From contig NC_044572.1 in the NCBI RefSeq assembly GCF_901933205.1, positions 31,754,001 through 31,818,000 on the forward strand: a stretch of 64,000 nt of DNA, given 5' to 3'. Of the stretch, positions 12,631 through 26,500 are shown in pieces (the stretch's first letter is position 1; each line of letters starts with the position of its first letter). The DNA comes from Camarhynchus parvulus. Its lineage: Eukaryota; Chordata; Aves; Passeriformes; Thraupidae. A program made the translations under genes and the position numbers. Below the pieces are notes generated by a model that saw only the letters and a list, made by a program, of their open reading frames with translations, was not told the DNA's origin and did no database searches.

Positions 12631-15600
12631 GACTGGGTTGCAGCAGGCAGAAAAGAATAGGAAAAGAGGTGAAAGCAGCAACTCTATCTTTCTAATGTAT
12701 TGAAAAGACCTGCATGCTAAAGGTCAGGCCTCACAGAAGTAGGAAAGGCTATGAAGATGAACATTGTTGGAAGGCCTCTTTGGCACAAACATTTGTCTAC
12801 CACCTATAAACTGCGAGAAGAAAGCTAAATTGCAGCTGAGATCAGTTACAATGACTGATTATAATACAGAGCAAACTATTTCTAGCAACAAAAGCCCTAG
12901 GCATATTAATTCATTCAGCTCATTGCATTGTGTGTAATTCTTGCTTACACTTGCTGTCATGAAATAGAGTTAAAATTTACAATCTTATTCATGTGGGAAG
13001 ATATTTTTATATATGCTATTTTGTTAGCCATTTTACTTCCTAATAATTAATCAACTCCCCAAAGAAGTATGATGTTGGGGAGTGTGGATTTATTTGTGTT
13101 ACTAAGCTATTCTAGCCGAGTATTTCTGTGTGGTAGCAGCTCTGTTATAATATGGCCCACTTGTTTTATGACAAGTTACAATTTTCTTGTAATGTTAGCT
13201 GCAATTCATCTCAATAATTATGCCAAATTAAGTACTCATGCACATATAGAAATAAACATTAAATATATTCAAATAAAGTGAGGAACATAATTTAATCTCT
13301 CTCAAGCTAGAGTGGGGATTGCTTAGCAATCCTTAACTCAGCCATCTAAACTTGGCTGAAGAGTCCCAGGGCTTTCAGCATTCTGGGATGGGGTGGGAGT
13401 ACATGCTGTGGGTCACTGACTTGGTGGTCACTGATTTCTGCCACCTTCTAGCAAACCTGTAGCCCTTCTGGCTTTCAGTGGGTTCAAGCTCTGCCCTTAT
13501 CCAGGCCTGCTGGGCCTGGGGCTGACCTGGAGCATCACTGCTCACGTGGCTGAAGGTCTCCTTGATCTTCACATCCAGAAGCCAGGAGGTGTTATGATCA
13601 TGCTTCTGCTTGGGGAAGCTGCCTCTCCATTGCTGATGAGGCAGGTCTGGGGAGAGCCTTGTGCTGAAGCCCAGGATTTGCTGCAATTCCTGTCCTGCTC
13701 AGCTGAGCACTTGAACTAGAACTTGTGAAAAATAATCAGAAAAGCAGTGGCATTGCTAGGGACTGACCTCTGCTTCTTGGTAGACTACACTTTCTCAGCC
13801 ACAAGTCCATCCTCATCTACTGTTTCCACTCTGTAGTAAAACTCCTGAGGGAGGCTGTTGGTACCATGTGGACAGGAGAAGATGTTACAGGGGCTGTATA
13901 TTTATTTGCCCCGCATACAGGCTACATCACTGCTACAAAAAATTGATTGCAGAGGGAAGACAATGACTTACTTTTAGCCAGCAGAGTTTTGGACAGAGTC
14001 CTGTTGCCTTCCCTTTGTGACGCAGTGATACACAGTGAAAGCTATTTGACTGGGAAAAAGGGTGGTGAGTAACCTGAGAAGGAAGCAGGAGGGGAAAATG
14101 TTGTCCTATTGCTTTGCAAAGTTGCTTACCCTTCCAAATAGGAACTAATAAAAAAGTCTGGAGTTAATTATTGAATCCACTGTAAAATCCTTTATAAATG
14201 GGGTGCATGTGCAATCTGGTTTTCTCTCTCTTTCACAATTGTTGAAAAGACCTGTATTGAGGATTACGTTCATGATGGCATCTCTTTAAACATCCATCAC
14301 GAAGCATGACTCCGCAGGGGGTTACACTCAAACCATGCACAGTCTTTGGAAAGTCTTCCTCTTACCCCCAGGTGGAGGAAGTTGGTAAGGGAAATGCACC
14401 TCACCTTCTGCAGGTATGCTGTGAACCTTTCTAATGAGCTGCATGTTTTTCTTTTCTCCTTTGAACAGACGTTTCCCTAGAAACCATTTTTCTAGTCATT
14501 AAAGTCACTGATCATAGGTAGATTTAGCTAGTACTACTGAAAATGCTTTAATGGCCTCAAAACATAATGACACGTTGTGTGCCACTGTTAATGGAAAAAA
14601 ACAGTGACAGAAAGGAAATAAGATAAAGACCACTGGAAAAGCAAAGTACATGGAGATAGAGATTTTCAAAGATGTCTTGCTTTATGTAGGCTTCCACTGT
14701 AAGAATTATCTAGCTGGCCAGTGCTGCCTCTGTCCCCAGCATTAATTGGAGTCATAAACCCAAGTATACACATGGCCACATTCACAGCAAAGCTGCACTG
14801 TCCCATAGCTTTGACTGGGATTACACTATTGTCCCAAGAACTGCAGAGCTGAGTGCATGGCACAACGCTCTTTCTATGACACAACACTTTCTTCTACCTG
14901 TAACTACAGACCAAATAAAGTAGGGACTTCAGGATAAAAAAGATTTTATATTCACTTACTTTTCCAGAAAAACAAATCTAGCCAAGTGTCTTTCTGCAGT
15001 GTCTTTTTGTCATTGCCCAGCAAGTTAAACAAGTGTTGGCTTCCTCTATTTCCTTGCATGGAAACCAAACCACTGCCCAGATGCAAAGTAGCCTATGCTG
15101 CACCACCAATTATATAAAAATATTTACTTGATCATGTACTAGGCATTTTTTTCTCTAATGTAGAAGAGGTAGGGCTATAAAATACGTATCCTATTTTACT
15201 TTTTAAGCAATCATATAATTTGGATATATTTTGTCATTTAAGAACAGAAACACCATCCAAGATAAAGCCTTGATTGACTTCAGTGCCATGAATGAATGGG
15301 ACATTTGAGATTCCTCCATCTTGTCAGTCCAAATCTGGACTGCCTTACTTGATTTACTCATTGTCACCTACCAGGAAGAGATCAGCAACTATGTTTAATG
15401 TCTGTGAATTCTTCTTCACTGCCTGATTTTTTTCTGTAAATCCATTTTCTGTATGATCTCAAAGATTAGTAGTAACATCCTTAAGAAACAGCCAGTTGCT
15501 TGGAGTGAGACTTGGTCATAAGACATGGAGAGGTCCATGCACTCACACCTTTGCCTACCCATGCTCTCTTGTCACAAGCTTCACTAAATTAGGTTGAGAG

Positions 15601-17832
15601 TCAGACTGATTCAACACTATAGCCAGAGCAAACTCCCACTAAATTCAATTTTCCCTCACTGCCATTCAAAAGTTTTAGTGCACAAGGGAGTTTGATACTA
15701 GTTGAGGCAATGGCTTAATGTACTCTATTACTTATTTATTCCACCCACCCTTTGCAACTTTTTTGGCTGTTTACCCAGATAAAGGCATAATCTTAATTAA
15801 GACTGAATTAGGGGCAGAATGAATTCCTGCAGGCTATTACACAGTGTGTGATATAAAGCAGCAAATAAACAAGCATGCTACACACTATGTCTGTAATTAC
15901 TGTGCTCAGCTGTATAGTGTAGGTGAATTGGCATTGACTTCCCCATGTCTGCTCTCTGCAGCATCCTGGCTTCCTCTGCTGCACTGTAGGATCTGGAAAT
16001 CCTTCCTGAGGTGGGTGACTCGTTTCAGGGGACTTTGATGAACATCAATTCAGTTGAAAGATCTGTCTCCCTCATGACTACTGGGTGAGAGCTGGGCAAT
16101 GGGCTGGAGCCAGCCACCAACCAGCTGGGAGGAGAGCCTGGCCTGCCCAACAGGGACAGCAGCTGGCAGGAGAACATATGGCACTGGTACATCTCTGAAC
16201 CCCACATCAGGGCTCAGGGTGTCTCTTAGGAGTGCAGGTTCACCTACAGATGCTACTGGTGTAGCTGGTTTTGTTGCTGACAGATGGCAACTCCTTCACT
16301 TTTGCAGTTTGTGTGCTCATGCAGAGATGCTGTGAGACCAATAATACCCCCTGGGAGAGAATATTTTTCCATTTCACATCACTGTAGGAAGCAATGCAAT
16401 TGTTCATTTGGTCTTGACTTTTTTTCAGTGTGGCATGCGCAGCACATATTTCAATTGTAGAAGTTTCTGGTGTCTAATTTCATATACTGCATAGGTGAAA
16501 AGAACTCGTGGATATGTTACTATACAGATATACTGAAATATGTAGTTATAGCACCTTGTTGTCTTTAAGCAAGTAGTCAAGTGGTTTTGGGCCCTGAATT
16601 CTATTTTCAAGATTGATCCTATTAGCTGCTGTATCTCCAAATTTAAGAATTCCTAACCAAGCTCTCAGATCCCTCATTTTTATTTACTGAATTTGATAAT
16701 TTTGCTTGCCAATCTGAATTTGACTTAAAATTGAAGATATCTATATCTTGTAGGTGTTCAATAGAAAGGAGCTCAGAAATGGTTTTAATCAGTTGTTTAT
16801 ATTTGCAGTAAGATAGATTATTTGCTTTCAAAAATAATTAAATATATTGCAAAAGTTCAGTTAAAGAATCTACTATAGTTTGATTTTTTTTCTTTAATGA
16901 TAACACTGTCCTGAAATACTCCGTGCTTCTTAAATGCAGTTGGGTATTGGAAAATACCCAGAAATTCATATTTCCTCAAGAAATTCAGAATGTGTTTCAA
17001 ATGCAAACCAAAATAAACAAAACCATTAGGTCACAAGCCTTTGCCATGAGTCAGTTGTGAATTATTCTGGTCTTTGGAGACCATGTGCAAACTCTCCTTC
17101 TCCGAAAAATAGATGACAAATCAAGCTTCCCACCAGTAGCTAAACAGGTATGTATTGTTATGCTTCACCAATCAGAATAAATTGATAATTTCCAACATAT
17201 TTGGAAATTGTGATTGCTCAGTTCACATGGGATATTGAAGTTTACTGTTTTTGTTAAAATTTTCTCATTTCTTCAAGCTTTGCTCAATTATTTTCATCCT
17301 TGGTGTTTGTTGATGCCCATCATATTGAAATACCAAAAAATGGGTGTCCAAATACTTTTTCAAATACTGTAATTAACCCTACATTCACATCAAATATAGT
17401 TGGCAAGCCATCTGTTAGAAGACATATCATGTTTGATGTAACAATATCAATTTCAAATTGTCACTTGCACTATTACTTTGAGGCATTTTCTCCCTTTGCT
17501 GTCCTCAGAAGTTTTCACATCTTTACTAATTCTTTCACTTCAGTGCAATTTTCAGGTGTTTCCATCTAGTCAAATGGAAGAAAACTCACTTTCTGGTGAT
17601 TTAATTCATCAGTCATGTCTCATTCTTTATATTTCTGCTGTATATGTTTTTGTAACCAAAGTCTCTGGGTAAGGAGAGAGTTGTTGCACATTGTTTCTTT
17701 CATGTAATTACTGTCAGATTTGTTTTTCCATAGTGATCCATGCAGGCTGCCTGTTGACAGCAAGCTGAAACAGCACTGATTTTTGCAGAGCTCTACCAGT
17801 GAGATGGTGCAGTGGCAGGTATGTAAGTACAT
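12631..17832. other. Intergenic sequence, nothing firmly recognised
   Basis: No gene could be supported. A minus-strand open frame at 13375-13686 and a second open segment at about 13790-13910 were examined. Neither resembles a family I know, and they do not join in frame. The rest is AT-rich non-coding sequence. Confidence 0.4.
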
Positions 17833-17877
17833 AGACAGACAGACAGACAGACAGATAGATAGATAGACAGACAGACT
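17833..17877. repeat. (GACA)n/(GATA)n microsatellite
   Basis: Tetranucleotide repeat with blocks of GACA, then GATA, then GACA units. The mixed pattern suggests point change and expansion of a compound microsatellite. It is likely polymorphic. Confidence 0.95.
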
Positions 17878-19372
17878 CACCAATAGATAAACAATATGGT
17901 TATGAGGGATAGATATGTAATATAACTAAACAAGGAGGTAAAGTAAATTAATTTCATGTAGGGGATTAGTTAATTTGCTTTTCTTCTTCCACTTTGGCAT
18001 CTGACATGAAAGTTAAAAACAGAAAGAAAGTCAAAATTTATCCTGAATTTCTCACTAACAAAATTTACATAATCCACATAATTTCAAATATTTTAGCAAC
18101 ACCTGCATAATGTGCTTTCTGAATCAATATCAGTATGTAGCTGCACAAGCCAGCTACATGACAGCAGAATAAAGGCTTTTTTTCTCTGATACTTGGTTAC
18201 TTTAAAATTATCTTAGTGAGGAGGAGGGAGGGACATTTTCTTTCAATAAACTCTTAAAGGTGAGAATTTAGGCAGCTACAGAAGAAAGTCTTGTTAAATC
18301 AGAATAGTTCTGAATTATGAGTGAGAGTTAAGGAGTTTAATGACTGCTTGCCTCCTTGCAAGGTTTACTTTCCTGCTAGGCTGACTCACAACAGCAATCC
18401 ACCAGGAAGGCTGCTGCCTTGGGGACAATTACAATGAAACCATGGGACTCCTACAAACAATTTACTCTGTCGGAAAATCCCCTCTTGGAACTACTATTCT
18501 TTCCTGGAATCTTGCTTGACTTTTCATTGCCGCAGCAGGAGCAACTTTTTTCCTCTCAATTCCTTCACTTTTCCGCCTGTGAAAATGGAGAGACTGGCTG
18601 CAGAGGAGGCTGTGGATGCTCTCGCTCTGTAGCACCGAGAGGATTACCATCCTTACTTTTCTGCCACTATGCCAATTTAGTTTTCACCATGGTGGATGTG
18701 TAGGGGAAGTCCTGGAGACATTGTAGAGAAAAGAAAGGGAAACTAATTCAGCTGAAAAAATGCAGGATTTGGACTGTGAAAATAGATTACCTTTGCTTGG
18801 ATCAAACTTTTTATTTTCCTCTCACTTAAATAAATCAAAAATTCACCTGACTGTAAACATTCCTTTCACCTCTTCACAAAATTCTTTGTGTGCTCCTAAA
18901 AGAAAAGAAAGACTATATTCACAAAAGAAATTAGTGAGTGGCTGTGACCTCTACACTGATGTGGTCAAAGGAAGAACATCAATGATGAGTGTTTTATCAG
19001 ACTCAGAGAATTTCCTTCAGCTATCTGAAAGACTAGTCCAGCATCCCAGACAAATCTGGCATTTCTTCCTGTTTTGGTTCCAGCCATATGGATGGACAGC
19101 CACACTCTGCTAGACAACCCTTCTTCATCTCCCAGCTTTTTCTTATCCTTTCTTTAGCTTCCTGAGCTAATAAGAGACACAATTAATGGCCACTATGGCT
19201 TTGTTGACTACCTGAGTCCTCTGGATGGTACTGGATAGACATGTGGGCTCCAAGAGCAGAGTCACTCAGTTGCGTCCCAACATCATGATCACAAACAGTT
19301 TGTGCCATGTAAGTTCTCTAGTGAACTGCTTACTGACCAGACTGCGCCAATCTTAAAGACTTTCCTATGCTA
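17878..19372. other. Intergenic sequence, nothing recognised
   Basis: AT-rich sequence. The open frames at about 18419-18703 and 18760-19113 have no features of a known protein and are not flanked by convincing splice sites. Confidence 0.4.
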
Positions 19373-19560
19373 TCACAGATTTATAGAACTGTTTGGGTTG
19401 GGAGAGACCTTAAGGATCATTTGTTCCAAGCCCCTGACATGAGCAAGGATACCTTCCACTAGACCAGATTACTCAGAGCCCCATCCAGCCTGGCCTTGAG
19501 CTCTGACAGGAATGGAGCCTCCACAATTTCTCTGGGCAATCTTATGGAGTTGTGGAGGGA
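19373..19560 (-). mobile_element. CR1 LINE 3' end (antisense)
   Basis: The plus strand reads as the reverse complement of the avian CR1 3' end. A degraded 'ACAGATTTATAGAA' tail is followed by TTTGGGTTGGGAGAGACCTT, then the GCCCCATCCAGCCTGGCCTTGA block typical of CR1. It is therefore a 5'-truncated LINE inserted in minus orientation. There is no coding capacity. Confidence 0.88.
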
Positions 19561-20984
19561 ATAGCTTCGGTGACGCTGACATTCATCCAGTGCCTGGTGG
19601 ACTCCCTGAGTTACCCACAGTACGATATATCCATGTAGCTATAAAATTTTGCTGGATATAGAAATAATGTCTGTAATGATTTCATATTGTATAGTACTTT
19701 CAATGGTCAAGAGGTTTATTAAAATACCTGATTTTTTTTTTTAATATTTGAATTACAAGAGTAGAGAATATGGAATAGCTGCAAAATACTCTAATGCTTT
19801 TAGCTGAAGGCAAAAGTGGCTCATAAAAAATCAAAATGTGGCAGGAAGCACTGACAGCCTTGCAATTTGAGCATTATACAGGAATGTCAGCAGCAGCAGC
19901 AGCATAATTGCTTTTTTCTAGTTTTTGTTTGGTCCCCATGCTGGCTCATAGTGTTAATCTCCATATGACTTTTTTGTTTCTGAAATCAAATAAATAAAAG
20001 AAAAACAAGGTTCTGAAGGTACACACTGGTTTTACTTGTGTAAATGCAAGAGGGGGATGGAATACGGAGTGAAATGTAATATTAAAGTTGGTCTGAAGCT
20101 ATTTTGCTTCTACTTGATGTTAGGGGAAAATACTATCATTCATAGTTCCTTGGTTAAAAAAGTAAAAGAAGTTAAACAGAAATATTTTGAAATTTGTTGA
20201 GCATTAAATACCATTAGACTTGGAAGATGAGGGTGGTGTGCTGACTTGCTTTGAATTAAATTCAGATGTATGTGCAAATAAATTTTGAAAAAAAAATATA
20301 AAAATAGTTTTCTTTGAACTTTCTTTTTCTCCATGACTTCTTCCCCCCACCACCTTTATTTTCCCTAGGGGGAGATTTGCAGGTAGCTTTGGTTGATTCT
20401 TACATGAATTTTGGTGACCAGAAAAAGTGATGGAGCAAGCCAGACAGTTCTCTCATGAGGATTTCAACGATGCTCTGTAAATTCTCCAATGTTTCTTTTG
20501 CTTTAATTTTTTAAATAAACTAGGTTTTTTTTAAAGGAACTCTGCCACCAAAGATATTCTCATTTCAATGAGTAAATAAATCAACTATGAACACATTTCT
20601 TAAATATGAGTGATTATCCATAGGCAGCTGTCAATGTGAGGCTGTTGCCATCAATTCGGATGCAGAGACTGCACTTCACCATCTGAATGCATGGAACTCG
20701 CAAACCCAATATGAGCCAGCATCTATTAAATATTTTATAACTTCCACAATTTTAACATTTGGGTTAAACAACTGTTCAGTTACCCAGACTTTATAGAGTT
20801 CACCTTGCAGTACTTATGAATACTTGTCTCAAAGACAGATTTTCAACACTATTGTAAATTCTTCATTAAATCTGAATAGCTGAACTTTTCTTGTCTCAAT
20901 GCTGTTCTGGTCAGATGCTGCTCCACTGCCTTTTGGAGATCAAACCAATAATAAGCACATGTGCAGAGACACCTCAAAAAATGA
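19561..20984. other. Intergenic sequence, nothing recognised
   Basis: AT-rich non-coding sequence with a short (CAG)n-like stretch near 19887-19905. No exon or RNA gene was recognised. Confidence 0.4.
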
Positions 20985-21398
20985 GAGGCCTAGGCGATCA
21001 CCAACCACATGAAGTTCAACAAGAGAAGGATCCGCCTGGAGAAGAGGAGACAGAGGGGAGACCTCTGTCTCTCCTTGTGAGGGCAAGAGGGGGCAGATGC
21101 TGATCTCTTCTCCGTGGTGACCAGCAACAAGGAATGGCCCAAAGTTGTGTCAGGGGAGGTTAGGTTGGATATCAGGAAAAGGTTTTTCACCCAGAAGGAG
21201 GTTGGGAAATAGAACAGACTCCCCAGGGAAGTGGTCACAGCACCAACCTGACAGAGTTCAAGAAGTGTTTGGACAGCACTCTCAAGCACACAGTGTGACT
21301 CTTGGGGATGGTGCTGTGCAGGGCCAGGAGTTGGTCCTAATGATCCTTGTGGGTCCTTTCCAACTCAGCTAATTCCATGATTCTGTGTTTCTATGAAC
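20985..21398 (+). mobile_element. CR1 LINE 3' end (sense)
   Basis: This is sense-strand CR1. It holds the GCCTGGAGAAGAGGAG... block, then GGTTGGATATCAGGAAAAGG and TTTTTCACCCAGAAGG, and ends in the diagnostic GGGTCCTTTCCAACTCAG and ATTCCATGATTCTGTG tail. The left edge, CACATGAAGTTCAACAAGAG, matches CR1 sequence that normally lies further from the block that follows, which suggests an internal deletion near 21020-21035. No open reading frame is retained. Confidence 0.88.
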
Positions 21399-22728
21399 TA
21401 GTGACTGTAGCCATCTTTCACATGAGGTCACTTGGCTTAAGGCTGCAGCACCTTCCCATTGGAGAACAGATTGGTGGATTGCCAGAACACAGAGCAATTC
21501 AGAGCACATAGGCGTAGTGAATTTGAACTGAATAGAACAGATAAATACTTTAAGTCTTCAAACAAGGGGGTTACACAAGACCCAGTGAAATTTTTTCACT
21601 CAAAGTTGATAATGCCATTATCAATTGCTGATGAAATTTACTTCCTCGGATATAAAGGTTTTCACTTTAGGGTGAATAGAGTCCTACTAGAAGAACAGTT
21701 CAGCCTCATCTCCTCCCATGTAGATGCAACATAGCAAACCCTGCAGCTCTGGTACTCTGGGGTTGGTGAACTCAGACCACTTCTATCCCAGCATCATAAA
21801 GAGTCCTTCATTTCTGAAAAACCAGAGGATATGCTTAATGAAGTAGAGGATGCAAACTGACAAGAGTGTTGGAAATGGGTGGAGAGGAACCAGCAGATCG
21901 CAGGCAGAGTTGGCAGGCAAGGTGGCTGGCCATTAGCCAGAGGGAAATAGAGTGGAGCTGAGTGTTGGCTGTGGCCAGCTGGTGAAAGCAAAAATGAAGC
22001 ACAGGGAAGTACTAAAATCACAAGCTCAGGCAAGACAGGATTTGATATAGAAACTCAAGTTACTCTTGAAGCAATAAACCTTAAAAAAATAATCAACCCT
22101 GCCAGCACTGTACGTTATGGTAAGTGGGTGAGACATAGAAAATCCCTTGGCCTCCAAGGCCTGTAAGAAACTCCAGAGAAGTGAAAGCTCTTCCAGGAAC
22201 AAAGACCAGACATAAAACAAGTGAGAAAAAACAGAATGCTTTTACAGAAGGACTCAGGGCCTGAATTTTCCTGGCTTGCCTTTCATCATCAATTAGAAAA
22301 TGTAAATTTTAAGTTCTTCTGAACAAATAGCAATGTGCATTGGTATAAACAGCCATGCACTCAAGAAATGATTGCATTTTCCTTTTGAATTCCAAGTTCC
22401 AGTCCCTCCCACCCTACCATGTTTTCGCTCAGTAGCTTGCTACCAAAATCACTAAAAATGGCATACATAAAAATTTCAGATTTTCCAGTATTTTTGTGCA
22501 ATGTGAAGTTCTGCTAATCCTGGCAGAAGCCTTGCCTAGCTAAGAATGAGAATATTTCACAACCATTAATACTTCCGTACTTCTCCTTTGGGGATCATAT
22601 TCTCCTGACTAGTAGAAACCCCTTATTTAACTTTATAAAAACTCACCTCTTGTCGATTCCTGATATTTCACTGGAAGAATCCACATGCTCCAATCATGGT
22701 TTTACTGGTTTGCAGAGAGGGGATGGCA

Positions 22729-22770
22729 GGGTGTGTGTATGTGTGTGTGTGTCTGTGCATGTGTGTATGC
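22729..22770. repeat. (TG)n microsatellite
   Basis: Imperfect TG/GT dinucleotide repeat with occasional TA, TC and CA interruptions. Confidence 0.9.
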
Positions 22771-23009
22771 ATGAAACAAAATGGATTATGAATTTTAAAA
22801 TTGCCAATTATGTTGCATCACACAGCTCAGAGCACTGGCACAATGATGAACCCCAATCCAGATTTTTCAGCTTAAATGGCTTTACATTCAAGCAAGCAAA
22901 TTAACCATAAAATAAAGGGGGGGGGTTTACAAAATGTCCCAAGAAAGAATAAACTGCAGATAATAAGCACCAATCTGGTGTTGAATGCTGCCCAAGATAC
23001 CAATTGTTT

Positions 23010-23520
23010 TAAGTCACGACAAAGACAGCTGAATGCTCATCTTGTGGGTATAGAGCATGGATGATTGCTTGCCATGAGTATCTTCTCTCACAAATAACAG
23101 TTTTTTCGCTCTTAATTTTCTGCTAAATTGGAAGCTAACTGCTTCCCACATTGTCATCGGAGCACCTGCAGCTGTGCTGGATTTCTGCGCACCATTTCTT
23201 TTAGGTAAAACAGCACTCCACTTCCTTGGGCTCATCATTATGTTTATGTCTTCCTTTCATTGCGCTGCCACACTAATGATTCAGGCAGGCTGGTCAGTCA
23301 TTAAGTGACAAGCAAATGATACCATATGCAACGTGTGACTAATCGGTCTGAACAAATGAAATCACAGACTTGCTTTTCCCATCATTCATTTCACAAACAG
23401 TAGCAATGTGGTGCACAGCAGGTAGTTCAGTTAAAACCAGCCTTGTAAAACAAATTTCCCGCAGCCATTTAAGTGCACTGTGATAGATTCAATGCTTTAG
23501 CAACCAGATGATGCCCAGGG
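23010..23520. promoter_or_regulatory. Candidate conserved non-coding element
   Basis: About 500 bases with balanced composition, little simple repeat and clustered homeodomain-like cores: CTAATGATT near 23273, CATTAAGTG near 23299, and several ATTA/TAAT and CAAATG boxes. This texture is common in vertebrate conserved enhancers near developmental genes. No coding frame is supported. The call rests on visual texture only, and conservation could not be measured. Confidence 0.2.
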
Positions 23521-26500
23521 GAACGAGGGATGGTTTGGGCGAAGGGAAGTAGGGAGGAGGAGAAATGCTCTGTACATACATTACAGTAATTGAAGGTTTA
23601 GTTACCTTATTGGTTTGGGTACTTTGTTTGTATGGATCACAGAAATGACTACTGGATTACCAAACCCAAAACATACATAATATACCCAGTACTTGTCAAG
23701 ACAGAATACACAGCTCTTTAACTAAAAGTTCCCCAAAGATGCATATTTCATGCACATCTAAGCAAAATTATCTCTGATAGCTATAGTGGGAAGACATACA
23801 TATGCAAAAGTAGAACTTACATATTTTTTTCTCTGTGCCCAAAATGCCTTTCGCTGATTTTAATGAGATACTTTTTTCAGCAACACCACCATTAAAATAT
23901 TTAATATTGAATGTATTTAACATTTACATTAAAAAAATATATAAAAATTAACCCCAGTAAGGCCAAATGTACAAAAATAATGCCATCTGTTATCATTAAA
24001 ATTTTGCTAATATTAAATTAAGGCCCTAAGCAGCTAATGCCATTTCCTAAGTGACTAGATGAACTGGGGTTTTTTTGGTGTGATTATATGCTAGTTCAGA
24101 GTTAGAATACTGTCCATATCTCACTAAGAAGGTAACAAAAAATAATTTAGAGCTTCATATATGAACTTCTTCAGCACGTACATGAAGAGCTGTCTGTCCT
24201 AAGTATGTTCCTCCCATCATTTACTCAAAACTACTTTTCAGAGCTGAAGAAACCCCAAGAATAAAAATAACTCAAACCAATCTATTTTTTTAAGGCAAAT
24301 AAACCAAGAAAATCCAAGAGCATGGTAAAAGGTAGAATATAGATACATTTACTTAAATCAAGGCTTTGAGGGGTTACAGTCATAATTAATGAGAAGACAC
24401 AAGATGAATTTCTTTAGTTGCTCATGTACCATTGACAGAAGCCTAGATAAGAAAGAACAGGACTCATTCATCTTCCAGCATATATGTCACTCCACAGGTA
24501 TTTCTTAAACCTTGTGGAAATATTTGCATAATTAGAATGCAAAGCCAATTCTTTACGAGGATCGAACAGTCAGAGGGTACCCCCTTTCGACCTTCTTTGT
24601 CAAAGTAGCTTTGTGGGTTTCTGAGTCACTGACAGTCCAGAGGCTGAGGAGGAGGAATGCTCACAGATCTATCCTCCAACAGTGAAAACACACAGGGGAG
24701 CAGGTGGCAGTTTTCGCACTTCACAGTGGATGACCACCTTCCGCAGCATCCTTCTGAGACAAACAAGAGTGCAAAGTTGAGCTCATGGAGACAGAGCACT
24801 TGGGTGGTTTGTGGAACAGGGGCAAGCAAGGAATATACACATTTGTATTTATAAATCTGGAATCAAACATGCAGCATGTCTTTATGAATAGGGATATGGT
24901 CCAGCAAAACAATAACTTACAGTAAAAACTTGGAGTCCTGGTGGGCAGTGGAAATGTAGATGTCTTTGCAGCATACTACCATTGGTAAAAGGCTAATGTG
25001 ACCTGTTCTTTCCTATTCCAAGAAAGAGCTGTCACAGAGCTGTAGAGATGTTAGATTTTCTTGTCTTACTGACACACTACCTACAACTCTCTTACAGTTT
25101 AAGACCCATGTTGATTGAATGATCAAACAAGTGCCCTGCAGTCAAACCTGCCATAGAGCACAATCTACATATTCACAGAGCAGATAAAAACCTAAGGTGT
25201 TCCTTAATAAGCTGTGTAAATCTCTATAGGAGAACTATAAGAACAGCCAGAACAGATCAAAACAAACATCAGTTCAGACAAATATCACCTCTCCAAAGGT
25301 ACCAGACATGGACATCTGGAAAAGAGGTTATGAGAACAGAGCAAATTTATACTTCTCTCTATAGTCTCCTTCCCCAAACCCATTTTCAGTTCAGGGATTT
25401 TTTAGTGTCTCATGTTTTTATGCATTTAACAATCAGACATGGATTTCTCTCTCATGAATATGTTCAATATCCTGTAGCAACAAAGTAGCAAAGAAATAAT
25501 AAGGTATAAAAGCTGGAAATGCAAGCTCAGCATATTTAGGGTATGGATTTTGCAGTTGGAAAAACTAAAAATTACAATGTTGTAATGAGATTTGTGGACC
25601 ACTAATGTATCTTAAATCAATTTGACAAATATCTGCAAAAACTTACTCTGCTTTAAAGGGCTGTTTAGGCAATCACCCTCTATGACCTCAGAAGTCCCCA
25701 TGTGAGCTAAAGATGCTCTGCCTTGGTTCTATTTATTGATGTCACTCTAGTTCTACACTTTCCACATGGTATCTAGCTAGTGCTGCAGTTTGTAAAGATG
25801 CCTTTCAGGAGTCAAACATTTCTGCAACAGTTGTTTATGGTTTTTGTTTGTTTGTTTTCCCAGAGTTGCTGTTCATTGTTTAAGTCATTGCAAGAGGGAG
25901 GAATTATACCCATTGCCTGTTTCTAACACATTTTTTCTTTATCATGCCCAGAAGCTTTTGACACAGGATGTCTCATTCAGATCCTTTTTCTTCAGAGAAA
26001 ATAAAGGCATGAATATCCCAATTGCAACAAATATGGGATTTCATAGAGGGCCACATGCCATCCAATATAATTTAGTGCTTACCTGCATATATGTTTGTCC
26101 ACTTATTTATTGCTATCTAGTACAGATTGCAAGTTGTAGGACACAATGATGTACCTTTTACAAATCTTGCATCTCTGAAGAACCTTTTGAATCTTCTACA
26201 GAATAGAAAGTGATAAAACAGGACAACGCGAGGTAAAAATAATTTTTAAAACCAGCAATGCCAACTAAAAATCAATGCTCAGATATTTCCTAGTGACTGT
26301 TGTTTCTTTCACTATTTTCTTTTAAATACCACCATTAAAAAGAAGAATTACAATGGAAGATGCCCCTCATGGCTTTCTGTCAGATGCTGTCTTATTTGTA
26401 AATACTTTCTGTGGTTTAATTATTCCCTTAGTTGTTATTATTTCCCTTGGTTAAAGAACAAGCATCGAAATTGTTCTGTGATATCTGTATCTATGCAGAT

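Noticed and set aside
13375..13910. Possible minus-strand gene or retropseudogene
   Set aside because: The open frame starts at TTG, not ATG. A neighbouring open segment near 13790-13910 is in a different frame with a stop. I recognised no protein family, and chance frames of this size are expected.
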